DNA from: Treponema parvum
GTDB taxonomy: Bacteria; Spirochaetota; Spirochaetia; Treponematales; Treponemataceae
Length of the DNA: 64,000 nt
NCBI RefSeq assembly: GCF_017893945.1
Contig: NZ_CP054257.1
Span: 1,116,001 to 1,180,000, forward strand
Direction of reading: 5' to 3'
Shown here in pieces: positions 36,132-44,824 of this stretch. The notes under the pieces were generated by a model, which ran no database searches, was not told the origin of the DNA, and saw only the letters and a program-made list of their open reading frames with translations. The first letter of the stretch is position 1, and every line of letters begins with the position of its first letter. Both the position numbers and the translations under genes were made by a program.

Positions 36132-37370
36132 ATGAATTATTCCGCCGAAAAAAAAATATATGTAGATCAAATTCAAGATAATTTTTTGCCTTATTGGAGC
36201 AAATTCGTAGATACCGAAAACGGAGGAATACTCAACTGTATTAACAATTACGGCGATAAAAAAATAAGCGATAATAAATTTACGTGGTCCGAGGGAAGAT
36301 GGCTGTGGATCTTGTGCCGCTTGTGCGATTCTGCAAAAAAAAAGATCTTGCCGAACGTCGACGCTTCGTTGCTTGAAACGTGGGCGGACGGTACTTGGAA
36401 TTTCATTAATTCCCATTCCGTCATGGAAGATAAAACGTGCTGTTATCTTCTCACACGCGACGGAAAAAGAATAAGAGACGAACGCACCGGACGCTTCGAC
36501 GCGAGTATTTATGCCGACTGTTTTGCGCTCATAGGTTCATCTCAGTACGCTATTCTGTCGAAAAAACAGGAAGCGATCGATACGTCAAAAGCGCTTTATG
36601 AAAGCATCAAACGGCGAGTAGAAACGAATAATTTTTTAACGGAACCGTATCCGATTCCCGAAGGCTATCGCCCGCACGGAATTCCTATGATACTTACGAA
36701 TACGGTGTACGAATACATACGTATGCTTGAAGCGTTCGGGCTTTCCTCCGACGATGCGGTCGAATTCGGAAAAAAGAACGTAAAGTTTGTGCTCGACCGC
36801 CTTATGAACGAAGATGGCTACATAAATGAATTCATATCCGATTTTTCCGACAAAGAAGAGCGGCTGCTCGATCGACATATTAATCCCGGTCACACGATCG
36901 AAGATATCTGGTTCCAAATAGAATTTCTTCAGGCCTTCGGTTCGCTTGAAAAATATCTTCCTCGTATCTGTAAAACAGCAAAACAAACGTGGCGACTCGG
37001 CTGGGATTCGGAATACGGCGGACTGTTCCGTTTTGTGGATTTTGAAGGAGGAAAACCGCACGGCACGTCGACGGGCTCTCAGTATGAAAAGCTCATAACC
37101 GATACTTGGGATATGAAACTTTGGTGGCCGCATTCCGAGATTCTGTATACGTATATTTTGCTGTATAAGCTTACCGGCGACGAGGAATTTAATAAAATAT
37201 ACAAGCAAAGCTTCGACTATATTTTTAAAACCTTTCCGAATGCCGAAATTGGAGAATGGATTCAGATACGCACGCGTGACGGAAAACCTGTGGATAAACT
37301 TGTCGCGCTTCCGGTAAAAGATCCGTTTCACATCTTACGCAATTTTATAAAAATCACGGAGCTCATATGA
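36132..37370 (+). CDS. AGE-family epimerase/isomerase (N-acylglucosamine 2-epimerase-like)
   Basis: 412-aa (alpha/alpha)6-barrel protein. Recognisable elements: YWSKFVDTENGGILNCINNYGD, KFTWSEGRWLWILCRL, the histidine-bearing RHINPGHTIEDIWFQIEFL (catalytic-type His in PGH) and TDTWDMKLWWPHSEILY (second catalytic-type His). AGE-family members epimerise or isomerise GlcNAc/ManNAc, mannose or cellobiose. The GWDSEYGGLFRFVD segment is also typical. Strong GGGGGAGA site. The exact sugar is inferred from context only. Confidence 0.87.
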   Translation: MNYSAEKKIYVDQIQDNFLPYWSKFVDTENGGILNCINNYGDKKISDNKFTWSEGRWLWILCRLCDSAKKKILPNVDASLLETWADGTWNFINSHSVMEDKTCCYLLTRDGKRIRDERTGRFDASIYADCFALIGSSQYAILSKKQEAIDTSKALYESIKRRVETNNFLTEPYPIPEGYRPHGIPMILTNTVYEYIRMLEAFGLSSDDAVEFGKKNVKFVLDRLMNEDGYINEFISDFSDKEERLLDRHINPGHTIEDIWFQIEFLQAFGSLEKYLPRICKTAKQTWRLGWDSEYGGLFRFVDFEGGKPHGTSTGSQYEKLITDTWDMKLWWPHSEILYTYILLYKLTGDEEFNKIYKQSFDYIFKTFPNAEIGEWIQIRTRDGKPVDKLVALPVKDPFHILRNFIKITELI

Positions 37371-38620
37371 TACGGCTCGGCATTGCAAAATTAATGATTT
37401 CTCCGGACATACCGCTCAGATTATGCGGCTATGCGAGCAGAACGGAGAATTTCACCTGTGTCACGGAAGATATTTTTTTACGCGTTCACTATTGGCGGAC
37501 GGACACCTGCCGCGTCGTCATCGTATATGCGGATCTGTTGTGGTGGAATCCCGATTTTATCGACGTCGCGCGGCCTATGCTCGAGCGAAAGCTCGGCATA
37601 ACCGAAGACGAAGTGCTGTTTACGGCGTCACACAATCACTCAGGGCCCGGAACGGGATGCGCGTTCACTCCGCTGCTTGAAACAGCGTCCGAAAGCTATG
37701 TAGAGTTTTTATTGCAAAAAGTGCTGGACGGAATCGCCGAAGCGGAGCGTGATTTGGAAGAAGTTTCGATACGGCGGTTTAACGGCGAATGCGCTATGAA
37801 CGTGTACCGCAGAAAAAAAACAGAAGAGGGCATTCAGATGCTTCCCAACTACGAAGTGCCGTCCGACACGAACTTGACGATTTTTGAATTTGCAAAAAAA
37901 AGCAGCGGTAAGCCTAAAGGTTTTGCCGTTCACTACGCGTGTCACAATAATCTTTCCGCCGGGAACAGCGTGCATCCCGATTACGCGGGAGTCGTTTTGC
38001 GGCGTTTCGACGAGGCGTATCCTAAAAGCGTTTCGATTTTTTTGCAGGGCTGTACAGCCGACTTGCGCCCGAACAGCGTGCTTGGGAACCGCTTTACTTC
38101 CATAGATTTTGAAAAAGTTATGGTCTTTGCGGATGATTTTTTTAAGGTGTGTAAAGATATTTTGAAAAAGCAAAGCTCTCCGGTTAAAGAATATCTTAAG
38201 CTGCGTAAAACGCGCATCAAACTTCCGCTTGTGCAGGATTTTTCAAAAGACGAAGTCGCATCCCTTGCGCTTAAGGCGGAGGACGAATCTGGACGCGAAT
38301 GGGCGAAAAAAGCTATAGAAAAAAACTTCCGCGATTATGAAACGCTTGAAATAACGCGCGTCGACTTCGGTTCCTCACCTGTGTATTTTTTTAACGCCGA
38401 AATGTCGCAGCAGTATGCATCGGCCGTACGGCAAAGAGATAAAAACGGTTTATGCGTCTGTTATACGAACGGAATGATCGGTTATCTGTGTACCGAAAAA
38501 CAGATTGCCGAAGGAGGTTACGAGCCGCAGGGGTCGGCTCTTTATTTTGCGTTGTGCGGAACGTACAGCCTTAAAACGGAGAATCTTATAAACAAAGCAT
38601 TGGACAATTTTAATAATTAA
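37367..38620 (+). CDS. Neutral/alkaline non-lysosomal ceramidase-like hydrolase (N-terminal domain family)
   Basis: 417 aa. It starts MIRLGIAKLMISPDIPLRLCGYASR, typical of the neutral ceramidase N-terminal domain, and has the histidine-rich TASHNHSGPG, the YACHNNLSAGNSVHPDYAG segment and LQGCTADLRP. These are the metal-binding region and active-site-like motifs of the family. Bacterial members in sugar operons usually have no shown ceramidase activity; here it may hydrolyse an amide of a sugar conjugate. No signal peptide, so it acts in the cytosol. Overlaps the AGE gene by four bases (ATGA). Confidence 0.7.
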   Translation: MIRLGIAKLMISPDIPLRLCGYASRTENFTCVTEDIFLRVHYWRTDTCRVVIVYADLLWWNPDFIDVARPMLERKLGITEDEVLFTASHNHSGPGTGCAFTPLLETASESYVEFLLQKVLDGIAEAERDLEEVSIRRFNGECAMNVYRRKKTEEGIQMLPNYEVPSDTNLTIFEFAKKSSGKPKGFAVHYACHNNLSAGNSVHPDYAGVVLRRFDEAYPKSVSIFLQGCTADLRPNSVLGNRFTSIDFEKVMVFADDFFKVCKDILKKQSSPVKEYLKLRKTRIKLPLVQDFSKDEVASLALKAEDESGREWAKKAIEKNFRDYETLEITRVDFGSSPVYFFNAEMSQQYASAVRQRDKNGLCVCYTNGMIGYLCTEKQIAEGGYEPQGSALYFALCGTYSLKTENLINKALDNFNN

Positions 38621-38640
38621 TATTTTTTGGAGGTAAAAAA

Positions 38641-39402
38641 ATGATGGAAGGTGATGTTTTAAAACTGTATCGTAAAGAAGTGTTCGATATTATCGATGAA
38701 ATATACGGTACTGAAGAAAAAAATATTCTAAAAGCGGCGCGGATGGTAGCCGATCACGTAAAAAAAGATAAAATCGTGTATGTGTTCGGCCCCGGCGGAC
38801 ACTCGAACCTTGCCGCCATGGAAGTGTTTTTCCGCGCGGGCGGTTTAATGCACGTAAGCGCCATTTTAAATCAGGAGACGATGCTTTCTAACGGCGCTTT
38901 AAAATCCATGGCTGCGGAGCGGCTTCCCGGTTACGGTAAAATCGTAATTGAAGATTACGGGATCGGAGAAGGCGATCTTCTGATAATCGTCAATGCGTAC
39001 GGAATCAATTCGGCGACGATCGATGCGTGCTTAACCGCACAATCTCACGGCGCAAAAGTTATCGGCGTCAGCTCTCATGCCCATGCAAACGCCTGCCCTA
39101 AAGACCATCCCGCGCGTCATCCGTCGAAGAAAAATTTGCATGAAATCGCCGACTGCTCGGTAGACTGCAAAATCAAACTCGGAGATGCTACAATCGAGAT
39201 TCCCGGATTTGAGCAAAAGATCGGAGCTCTCAGCACTTATGCGAACGCATTTGTGATGAACGGCATTATGATCGAAGCGATCAATATGCTCGTAAACGAG
39301 GGAATCAATCCTCCCGTTTGGCGCAGCGGCAACTGCCCCGGAGGCGATGAGTGGAACAATCGTTTTATCGATAAATTCAGAAAATCCATACGCAGTTTGT
39401 AA
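38641..39402 (+). CDS. SIS-domain sugar-phosphate-binding protein
   Basis: 253 aa. SIS (sugar isomerase) fold: DKIVYVFGPGGHSNLAAMEVFFRAGGL, GEGDLLIIVNAYGINSATIDACL, AKVIGVSSHAHANACP. The HPARHPSKKNL stretch and the C-terminal GNCPGGDEWNNRFIDKF are as in the uncharacterised SIS proteins of the UPF0309 kind. Such proteins bind phosphosugars and act as isomerases or regulators. A GGAGGTAAAAA site precedes it, 20 bp after the hydrolase gene. Confidence 0.8.
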   Translation: MMEGDVLKLYRKEVFDIIDEIYGTEEKNILKAARMVADHVKKDKIVYVFGPGGHSNLAAMEVFFRAGGLMHVSAILNQETMLSNGALKSMAAERLPGYGKIVIEDYGIGEGDLLIIVNAYGINSATIDACLTAQSHGAKVIGVSSHAHANACPKDHPARHPSKKNLHEIADCSVDCKIKLGDATIEIPGFEQKIGALSTYANAFVMNGIMIEAINMLVNEGINPPVWRSGNCPGGDEWNNRFIDKFRKSIRSL

Positions 39403-39414
39403 GGAGATTTTTTT

Positions 39415-40566
39415 ATGATTTTTACCGGATGGATGTACGGAACCGACACGCTTGTGAAGCTTGAAGTTGAAAACGGCGTTTTTATTTCGGTGGAAAAAAC
39501 GGCGCCGGAGAATTCCGTAAAGTATCCTAATATTGCGCCCATATTGTTCGATACGCAAATTAACGGTTTCAGCGGCGTCGATTTTAATATGACCGGCGAA
39601 CTGTCGGAAGAAGCGTACCGAAAAGCGATGTACGCCTTGCTGAAAGAAGGGTGCGGACTTTTTTGCCCGACCGTCATCACCGCTAGCCCTGAACAGATTT
39701 TAAAACGCTGCAAAGAAATCGCTTCTTTTTTGCAGCGCGATCCGTTGTCAAAAAAAATGACGCACGGCATTCACATCGAAGGGCCTTTTATCTCTCCCAA
39801 AGACGGAGCCTGCGGCGCGCACGACAAACGTTATATCCGTGCGCCGGATTTTGACATGTTTAAGAGTTGGTATGATGCCGCAGAAGGAAAAATATCGGCC
39901 GTCACCGTTTCGCCGGAGTGGGGCAAGGATGCGTATTCTTTTATTTCAAAAGTCAGCGCGCTCGGCGTCGTCGTGTCCGTCGGACACACGATGGCAAGCG
40001 AAGAACAGGTGTCCGAAGCAGTCTCGAGCGGAGCGAGTCTTGTAACCCATTTCGGAAACGGAGTTCCCGTTACGGTGCCCCGCCATCCGAATTTTTTGTG
40101 GGAGGAATTAAGCAACGACTGTTTGACGCTTTCCTGCATAGCCGACGGCTTTCACCTTCCCGAATCGGTGCTGAAGACGGCCTTTGCAATAAAGGGACGC
40201 AGTTCTTTTATCATAAGCGACAGCACTCAGTTCGGCGGACTGCCGCCCGGAACATACGAAACGCCGATCGGCGGTAATGTTTTGCTGGAGCCTAACGGAC
40301 GGCTTTGCATGACGAGCGACACACGCCTTCTTGCCGGTTCTGCGCAGAGCATTCTGCACGGTGTGGAACATCTTTTTAAAAGCGGAATTTGTTCCTTAAA
40401 GGACGCGTGGATGAAAGGATCGGAAATTCCTGCGGCGTTTTACCGCTGCGAGCGGAAAGTCAAAATAGCGCGCGGATGTAGGGCAAATTTCGTATGCTTT
40501 GAAAAAGAAGAAAATAAAGGCTTGACGGTTTCCTGCGTTTATCTTGACGGTGAAAAAGTTCTGTAG
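39415..40566 (+). CDS. nagA: N-acetylglucosamine-6-phosphate deacetylase-like amidohydrolase
   Basis: 383 aa amidohydrolase. NagA landmarks: ILFDTQINGFSGVDFN near the N-terminus, GIHIEGPFISPKDGACGAH (metal Glu), VSVGHTMAS (metal His), LVTHFGNGVP (second His, usually THLFNAM), CIADGFHLP and the catalytic-type Asp in IISDSTQFGGLPPG. The THFGNGVP and ISDS variations set it apart from classical NagA, so the acyl-sugar phosphate substrate may differ. Last gene of the operon; a CTGCCG/CGGCAG hairpin follows the stop. Confidence 0.84.
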   Translation: MIFTGWMYGTDTLVKLEVENGVFISVEKTAPENSVKYPNIAPILFDTQINGFSGVDFNMTGELSEEAYRKAMYALLKEGCGLFCPTVITASPEQILKRCKEIASFLQRDPLSKKMTHGIHIEGPFISPKDGACGAHDKRYIRAPDFDMFKSWYDAAEGKISAVTVSPEWGKDAYSFISKVSALGVVVSVGHTMASEEQVSEAVSSGASLVTHFGNGVPVTVPRHPNFLWEELSNDCLTLSCIADGFHLPESVLKTAFAIKGRSSFIISDSTQFGGLPPGTYETPIGGNVLLEPNGRLCMTSDTRLLAGSAQSILHGVEHLFKSGICSLKDAWMKGSEIPAAFYRCERKVKIARGCRANFVCFEKEENKGLTVSCVYLDGEKVL

Positions 40567-40569
40567 GAA

Positions 40570-40600
40570 CTGCCGCAAAAGCCGGTTACTTTTTCGGCAG
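40570..40600 (+). terminator. Hairpin at the end of the amino-sugar-type operon
   Basis: CTGCCG (40570-40575) and CGGCAG (40595-40600) with inner AAAA/TTTT pairing. Lacks a strong T-run. It resembles the tig terminator hairpin read in the opposite direction. Confidence 0.5.
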
Positions 40601-40618
40601 CGGTTATGCTGCACGGAA

Positions 40619-41605
40619 CTAAAGTATCCGTGCGAATTTTTTGCAAATTTCAGGGATGAGCGTGTTGAGTTTGCCTTCCACGCTCATGCCGGAAGCGTTT
40701 TTGTGGCCGCCGCCTCCAAAAGATGCGGCAACCGCGCTTACGTCAACCCTGTCTTTAGAGCGGAAACCTGCCGTACAGGTATTATCCGTCTCTTGTCTTA
40801 CGAAGACTACCGCTTCTACGCCTTCCGTGGACAAGAGCAGCTGATAAAGCATGTCCGAGTCGCGGCCTTCCGCTCCGTATTTTCTTGTGTCTTCCATAGT
40901 CTCGTAGGTTACTATCAGCTTGCCGCCGCAAAAGACTTCCGCCTGTTCCAAGAGTTTCCCTAGGAGCTTTCTTGTAAGATAAGGTTTACCGCCTGTGATT
41001 TCGTCGTAGGTGGCGCGGGGATTTGCGCCTGCTTCAACTAACCGCGCCGACGCACGGAAGACTTCCGCCGAATCCTCAGTCAAAAACCTGAAAAAGCCCG
41101 TATCAGTTGACATTCCGAAAAATAATTCCTTTGCGACGGCCTTATCAAGCCTGCCTATGATGCCTTCATAGAGCATCTGTATTATGCATGACGTAGCGGG
41201 AGCGCTCGGGTCGATTATGGATTTACAGCCGTCCGGTTGACCGGCCGTTTTATGATGGTCAAGTATGAATGTGTCCAGTCCTTTAAAGTCGCCTTCGATC
41301 TCGCCTAATCTTGAAAATTCGGAACAGTCGGCGATGATGAGGCCCGTCCTATTCCTTTCGTCCTGAGATAAAAAACGCATGGTTTGAGAAAAGAGAGGTT
41401 CCTTGCTGCGGATCTCCTGACGTTTAAACGGCCCTGCGGAAAGTAATTGATACGGCTTTCCCGATTTTTCCATAATAGCCGCGATGCCAAGGCAGCTTGA
41501 GATCACATCTCCGTCGGGATCCTTGTGTCCGGTTATTAAAAAAAAATCGTGCTCTTGAATAAAAGTTTTAAATAAAAGGATCTGTTCTTCCGTGAGTATC
41601 TTCAT
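40619..41605 (-). CDS. nrnA: DHH/DHHA1 phosphoesterase, NrnA-like (nanoRNase/pAp phosphatase)
   Basis: 328 aa. DHH-domain motifs in order: ITGHKDPDGDVISS, IIADCSEF, FILDHHKTAG (the DHH motif), then GMSTDTGFF, and the DHHA1 domain with AASFGGGGHKNASG. Family members degrade 2-5 nt RNAs and dephosphorylate pAp. Convergent with nagA. Start MKILTEEQ at 41605 is preceded by a poor site. Cytosolic. Confidence 0.9.
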   Translation of the reverse strand: MKILTEEQILLFKTFIQEHDFFLITGHKDPDGDVISSCLGIAAIMEKSGKPYQLLSAGPFKRQEIRSKEPLFSQTMRFLSQDERNRTGLIIADCSEFSRLGEIEGDFKGLDTFILDHHKTAGQPDGCKSIIDPSAPATSCIIQMLYEGIIGRLDKAVAKELFFGMSTDTGFFRFLTEDSAEVFRASARLVEAGANPRATYDEITGGKPYLTRKLLGKLLEQAEVFCGGKLIVTYETMEDTRKYGAEGRDSDMLYQLLLSTEGVEAVVFVRQETDNTCTAGFRSKDRVDVSAVAASFGGGGHKNASGMSVEGKLNTLIPEICKKFARIL

Positions 41606-41766
41606 GTTTGCCCTGATATGAGTAAATATAGGACAGGTCTTAAAGTCTTATGCTTTTTAACCTGCCTCTGTCCGTCAAATTGTGCGAGAATTCAACAGCC
41701 GCCAAAATTGATATTTTGGTCAGCTTTTGAATTTATGCGAAAGATCGTAGTGTTTTTAAAGCGCGT

Positions 41767-42171
41767 TTACATTTCCAGCGTATCTTTACCGTCGTCCGGA
41801 AATTTAGTGCTGTCGGTTACTTGCCCCCAAGGCAATTGTCTGTGATCCGTAGGAACTGTAAGCATAACTTTGTAGAACGCCTTATCTTTTGTAATTACTG
41901 TCATGTATGATTTCATTCCTGTAGGAAGGCTTCTGAACGATAATTTTGCAGGATTTTTTCCGTCGCGTTTTATCCAGCGTTTAGGAATCGTAACCGTACC
42001 GACGCTCAAGCCGTCCTTAGCATACGAAACTACATAGACGTCGCTTGCGTCCAGTATGCGGTAAACGGGAGTGTTAATATATGAAAGCGACGATTCCTGC
42101 CATTCTACGGCGGAAGCGTAAAACGCCGCAAAAAGCAATACGAAAAATGCGAAGATAATATTTTTTTTCAT
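41767..42171 (-). CDS. Hypothetical exported protein, 134 aa
   Basis: MKKNIIFAFFVLLFAAFYASAVEWQ is a clear signal peptide (cleavage likely after ASA). The mature part is a small beta-rich domain with VEWQESSLSYINTPVYRI and TIPKRWIKRDGKNPAKLSFR; I do not recognise the family. Start at 42171 follows AGGAGGCTCTGG; the upstream in-frame ATG lacks one. Stands between nrnA and argF on the same strand, with its own 100-bp upstream gap. Confidence 0.7.
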   Translation of the reverse strand: MKKNIIFAFFVLLFAAFYASAVEWQESSLSYINTPVYRILDASDVYVVSYAKDGLSVGTVTIPKRWIKRDGKNPAKLSFRSLPTGMKSYMTVITKDKAFYKVMLTVPTDHRQLPWGQVTDSTKFPDDGKDTLEM

Positions 42172-42274
42172 CCAGAGCCTCCTAAGCAAACCGTTTTAAT
42201 TCAGCCCGAAAACGGGCATTGTATTTATATCTATCAAGTATACATTATATCTATATTTGAAGAAAATACAAATT

Positions 42275-43219
42275 CTACATGATCGAAAGCATTATCGCCT
42301 TTATGGTGTGTTTTCGATTTTCAGCTTCGTCCCAAACCTTGCTCGCAGAGCCTTCAAAAACTTCTTCGGTAACTTCCTGTCCCTTTACCGCCGGAAGACA
42401 ATGCATAAATATGGCGTTTTTATTTTCCGTTGCGGCCATGAGCTTTGCGTTTACTTGGAACGGCTGCAAAAGTTTTGTCCGCCGGTCTTTTAGCGCTTCT
42501 TCGCCCATAGAAACCCATACGTCGGTGTAAACGCAATCCGCACCTTTTAAAATCGAGATTTCGTCGCTTACGGAAATTTCCGCTCCGGAAGAAACTGCAA
42601 ACGGCTCTGAAATTTTTAAAATCTCTTTGTCCGGAAACAATTCTTTAGGGCTGAAAACCGCAAAATTTATGCCGAGTTTTGCGCATATCAGCATGAGGCT
42701 CCTTGCAACGTTGCCTCGCCCGTCGCCGCAGAAGGCCAGATTAAGTCCTTTTACGGTTTTAAAATTTTCTTTTAGAGTCAACACGTCCGCCAACGCCTGT
42801 GTAGGATGAAAACTATCCGTGAGCCCGTTTATCACCGGAATTCCGGAATACTTTGCAAGCTGTTCCGCAAACTCCTGTTTAAAGCCTCTGAATTCGATCG
42901 CGCTGAACATCCTTCCGAGCACGCGGGCAGTGTCCTCTATGCTTTCTTTGCCGCCTAGCTGTATGTCCTGCATAGATAAGAATACCGGATGCCCGCCTTC
43001 TTCTCCGAACGCGGTTTCAAAAGAACATCTGGTGCGCGTTGAGCGCTTTTCAAAAATAAGGGCTAGGGTTTTGCCTAAAAAGCGTTGATGAATTTCGCCC
43101 CTGTGCGCTTCCGCCTTGACCTGAGCGGATAAATCAAGAAGCGTGTTGATTTCCGCCGGAGTCCAATCCGCCCAATTCAGCAGCGACCGTCCTTTAAATG
43201 GCGCTTTAAAGACTTCCAT
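42275..43219 (-). CDS. argF: Ornithine carbamoyltransferase
   Basis: Makes citrulline from ornithine and carbamoyl phosphate, or runs backward in the arginine deiminase pathway. 314 aa. Carbamoyl-phosphate site FEKRSTRTRCSFE (SxRTR), LGGKESIEDTARVL, the ITGLTDSFHPTQALAD (HPTQ) motif, DVWVSMGEE and the ornithine-site HCLP (IFMHCLPAVKG). The rest of the arginine genes are not in the window, so the direction of the reaction stays open. A tRNA-Met terminator lies just upstream. Confidence 0.95.
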   Translation of the reverse strand: MEVFKAPFKGRSLLNWADWTPAEINTLLDLSAQVKAEAHRGEIHQRFLGKTLALIFEKRSTRTRCSFETAFGEEGGHPVFLSMQDIQLGGKESIEDTARVLGRMFSAIEFRGFKQEFAEQLAKYSGIPVINGLTDSFHPTQALADVLTLKENFKTVKGLNLAFCGDGRGNVARSLMLICAKLGINFAVFSPKELFPDKEILKISEPFAVSSGAEISVSDEISILKGADCVYTDVWVSMGEEALKDRRTKLLQPFQVNAKLMAATENKNAIFMHCLPAVKGQEVTEEVFEGSASKVWDEAENRKHTIKAIMLSIM

Positions 43220-43244
43220 TTTTGCTCCCGTTCCATATGCAAAT

Positions 43245-43269
43245 AAAAAAACCTGCGGTATTCCGCAGG
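43245..43269 (-). terminator. Terminator of the tRNA-Met gene
   Basis: CCTGCGG-TATT-CCGCAGG hairpin (43252-43269) followed on the minus strand by seven T (43251-43245). It separates tRNA-Met from argF. Confidence 0.85.
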
Positions 43270-43274
43270 CATTT

Positions 43275-43347
43275 TAGCGACAATAGGGATTGAACCTATG
43301 ACACTACGGATATGAGCCGTATGCTCTACCAACTGAGCTATGTCGCC
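43275..43347 (-). tRNA. tRNA-Met(CAT)
   Basis: Acceptor GGCGACA/TGTCGCT with a terminal G-T pair, anticodon stem TACGG/CCGTA with loop CTCATAT (anticodon CAT), discriminator A. An elongator Met form is most likely; a CAT-anticodon tRNA-Ile read after lysidine modification is not excluded. Confidence 0.9.
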
Positions 43348-43407
43348 GTGTTATTCTGGAATATATCAAACAAAACCGATTTGTGTCAAGAGCTCGAAAA
43401 TCCGACC

Positions 43408-43945
43408 AGGATTTTCGAGCGTCTCATATAAAAGAAAAACGCCTCAGTGTTTTTCGCCTTCAGACTTAAAAAAGAAAATCCGAGCAGTGACCGTTCGCTC
43501 TACATCCGTGTATCGCTCACTACCGTATTTTTGCATAGCAAAAATACGCGACCAAATTCCGACACGGCATCCGTGCCGTGCAGCGGGCGGAGGATTTTCG
43601 AGCGCATCACATAAAAGAAAAACGCGTCAAGCGTTTTTCGCCTTCAGGCTTAAAGAGAAAATCCGAGCAGTGACCGTTCGCTCTACATCCGTGTATCGCT
43701 CACTACCGTATTTTTGCATAGCAAAAATACGCGACCAAATTCCGACACGGCATCCGTGCCGTGCAGCGGACGGAGGATTTTCGAGCGTGTCCTATAAAAG
43801 AAAAACGCGTCCGGCGTTTTTCGCCTTCAGACTTAAAAGAGAAAATCCGAGCAGTGACCGTTCGCTCTACATCCGTGTATCGCTCACTACCGTATTTTTG
43901 CATAGCAAAAATACGCGACCAAATTCCGACACGGCATCCGTGCCG
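43408..43945. repeat. Three tandem 183-bp intergenic units
   Basis: Units begin with AGGATTTTCGAGCG at 43408, 43591 and 43774; the period is exactly 183 bp twice and the third unit is about 11 bp shorter. Each unit holds a perfect inverted repeat GTATTTTTGC-ATA-GCAAAAATAC, an AAAAACGC...GCGTTTTT hairpin and CACGGCATCCGTG. Because 183 is a multiple of three, long frames run through on both strands, but no start, ribosome-binding site or family supports a protein. The right end abuts nrdG. Confidence 0.85.
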
Positions 43946-43990
43946 AGCAGTGTCACTGGGGGCAGCTGTGACCGAAGCCTGTTCGGGCAC

Positions 43991-44737
43991 TCAGCGCAGG
44001 GCCGCGCCTGCGATAAGCTCTTTTGCCCGCCCCACAAGGTCTTCGATTTCCTTGTCGGAATACGGCGTAAGTTCATTGTACGAAGGATCGATGCAATTTT
44101 CGTTTCTGAATTGGGCAAATTGCCATGAAGCGTCTTCGGGAAGCAACTCGCCCATGTTTTTTATGTCTTCAGCTGAAACCAGGGGCGGAACCAGTACCGT
44201 TCTGAATTCCCTAAGATCCGTAGGGTAGGCCGCTATTATATCTATGCTTCGTTTCAGCCGATCTTCCATCGTCTCTGCGAGCGCTTGGCTGCACGGAGAC
44301 AAGAGTTCGGCGTATTTATTCGGAGAGGTCTTTATATCCATGGCGATAAAATCCGGTTTGAGAGCCGGATCCGAAACCAGGCTTTCCAACAGATCGGGAA
44401 GAGTTCCGTTCGTGTCAAGTTTTATCTTGTAGCCTTTTTTTCTTGCTTCACCGATCAAAAAAGGCGTAAGCGGATTTAAAAGCGGCTCTCCTCCGCTTAA
44501 AACAAAGCCTGTTAAAACGTTTTTTCTTTTTTCAAGATGTGCTACAACCGTCTTTGCGGAAACAAGAGAACCGTCCGTCTCATCTTCCAAAACCAAGGCT
44601 CTGTTATAGCAATACGGACAGCGGATATTGCAGCCTTTAAGAAAAAAAGAACACGCCACACGCCCGGGATAATCAACCAGCGTAGTTTTTATGAGAGCTC
44701 CTGCGGGAATATTAAGCTGTTTTTCGGAAATCCGCAT
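43991..44737 (-). CDS. nrdG: Anaerobic ribonucleotide reductase activating protein (radical SAM)
   Basis: Generates the glycyl radical on class III reductase using S-adenosylmethionine. About 248 aa. The radical SAM motif CNIRCPYC binds the [4Fe-4S] cluster (C36, C40, C43); VLSGGEPLLNP is the SAM-contacting GGE motif and KLDTNGT a further core motif. Last gene of nrdR-nrdD-glycyl gene-nrdG. It ends 46 bp from the 183-bp repeats. It must recognise the separate glycyl-radical polypeptide encoded upstream, if my reading of the split is right. Confidence 0.9.
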   Translation of the reverse strand: MRISEKQLNIPAGALIKTTLVDYPGRVACSFFLKGCNIRCPYCYNRALVLEDETDGSLVSAKTVVAHLEKRKNVLTGFVLSGGEPLLNPLTPFLIGEARKKGYKIKLDTNGTLPDLLESLVSDPALKPDFIAMDIKTSPNKYAELLSPCSQALAETMEDRLKRSIDIIAAYPTDLREFRTVLVPPLVSAEDIKNMGELLPEDASWQFAQFRNENCIDPSYNELTPYSDKEIEDLVGRAKELIAGAALR

Positions 44738-44824
44738 TGTCTGATCGATAGGTCGAGCGGCCGCCCTGCCGAGCAGTGAGCCATGCAGGGCTATCGGCTC
44801 GGTCCGCCAACTACTATCAAAAAA

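Noticed and set aside
43340..44228. Long frames through the 183-bp units on both strands
   Set aside because: They are open only because the unit length is a multiple of three; no start signal, no domain, and the third unit changes frame.
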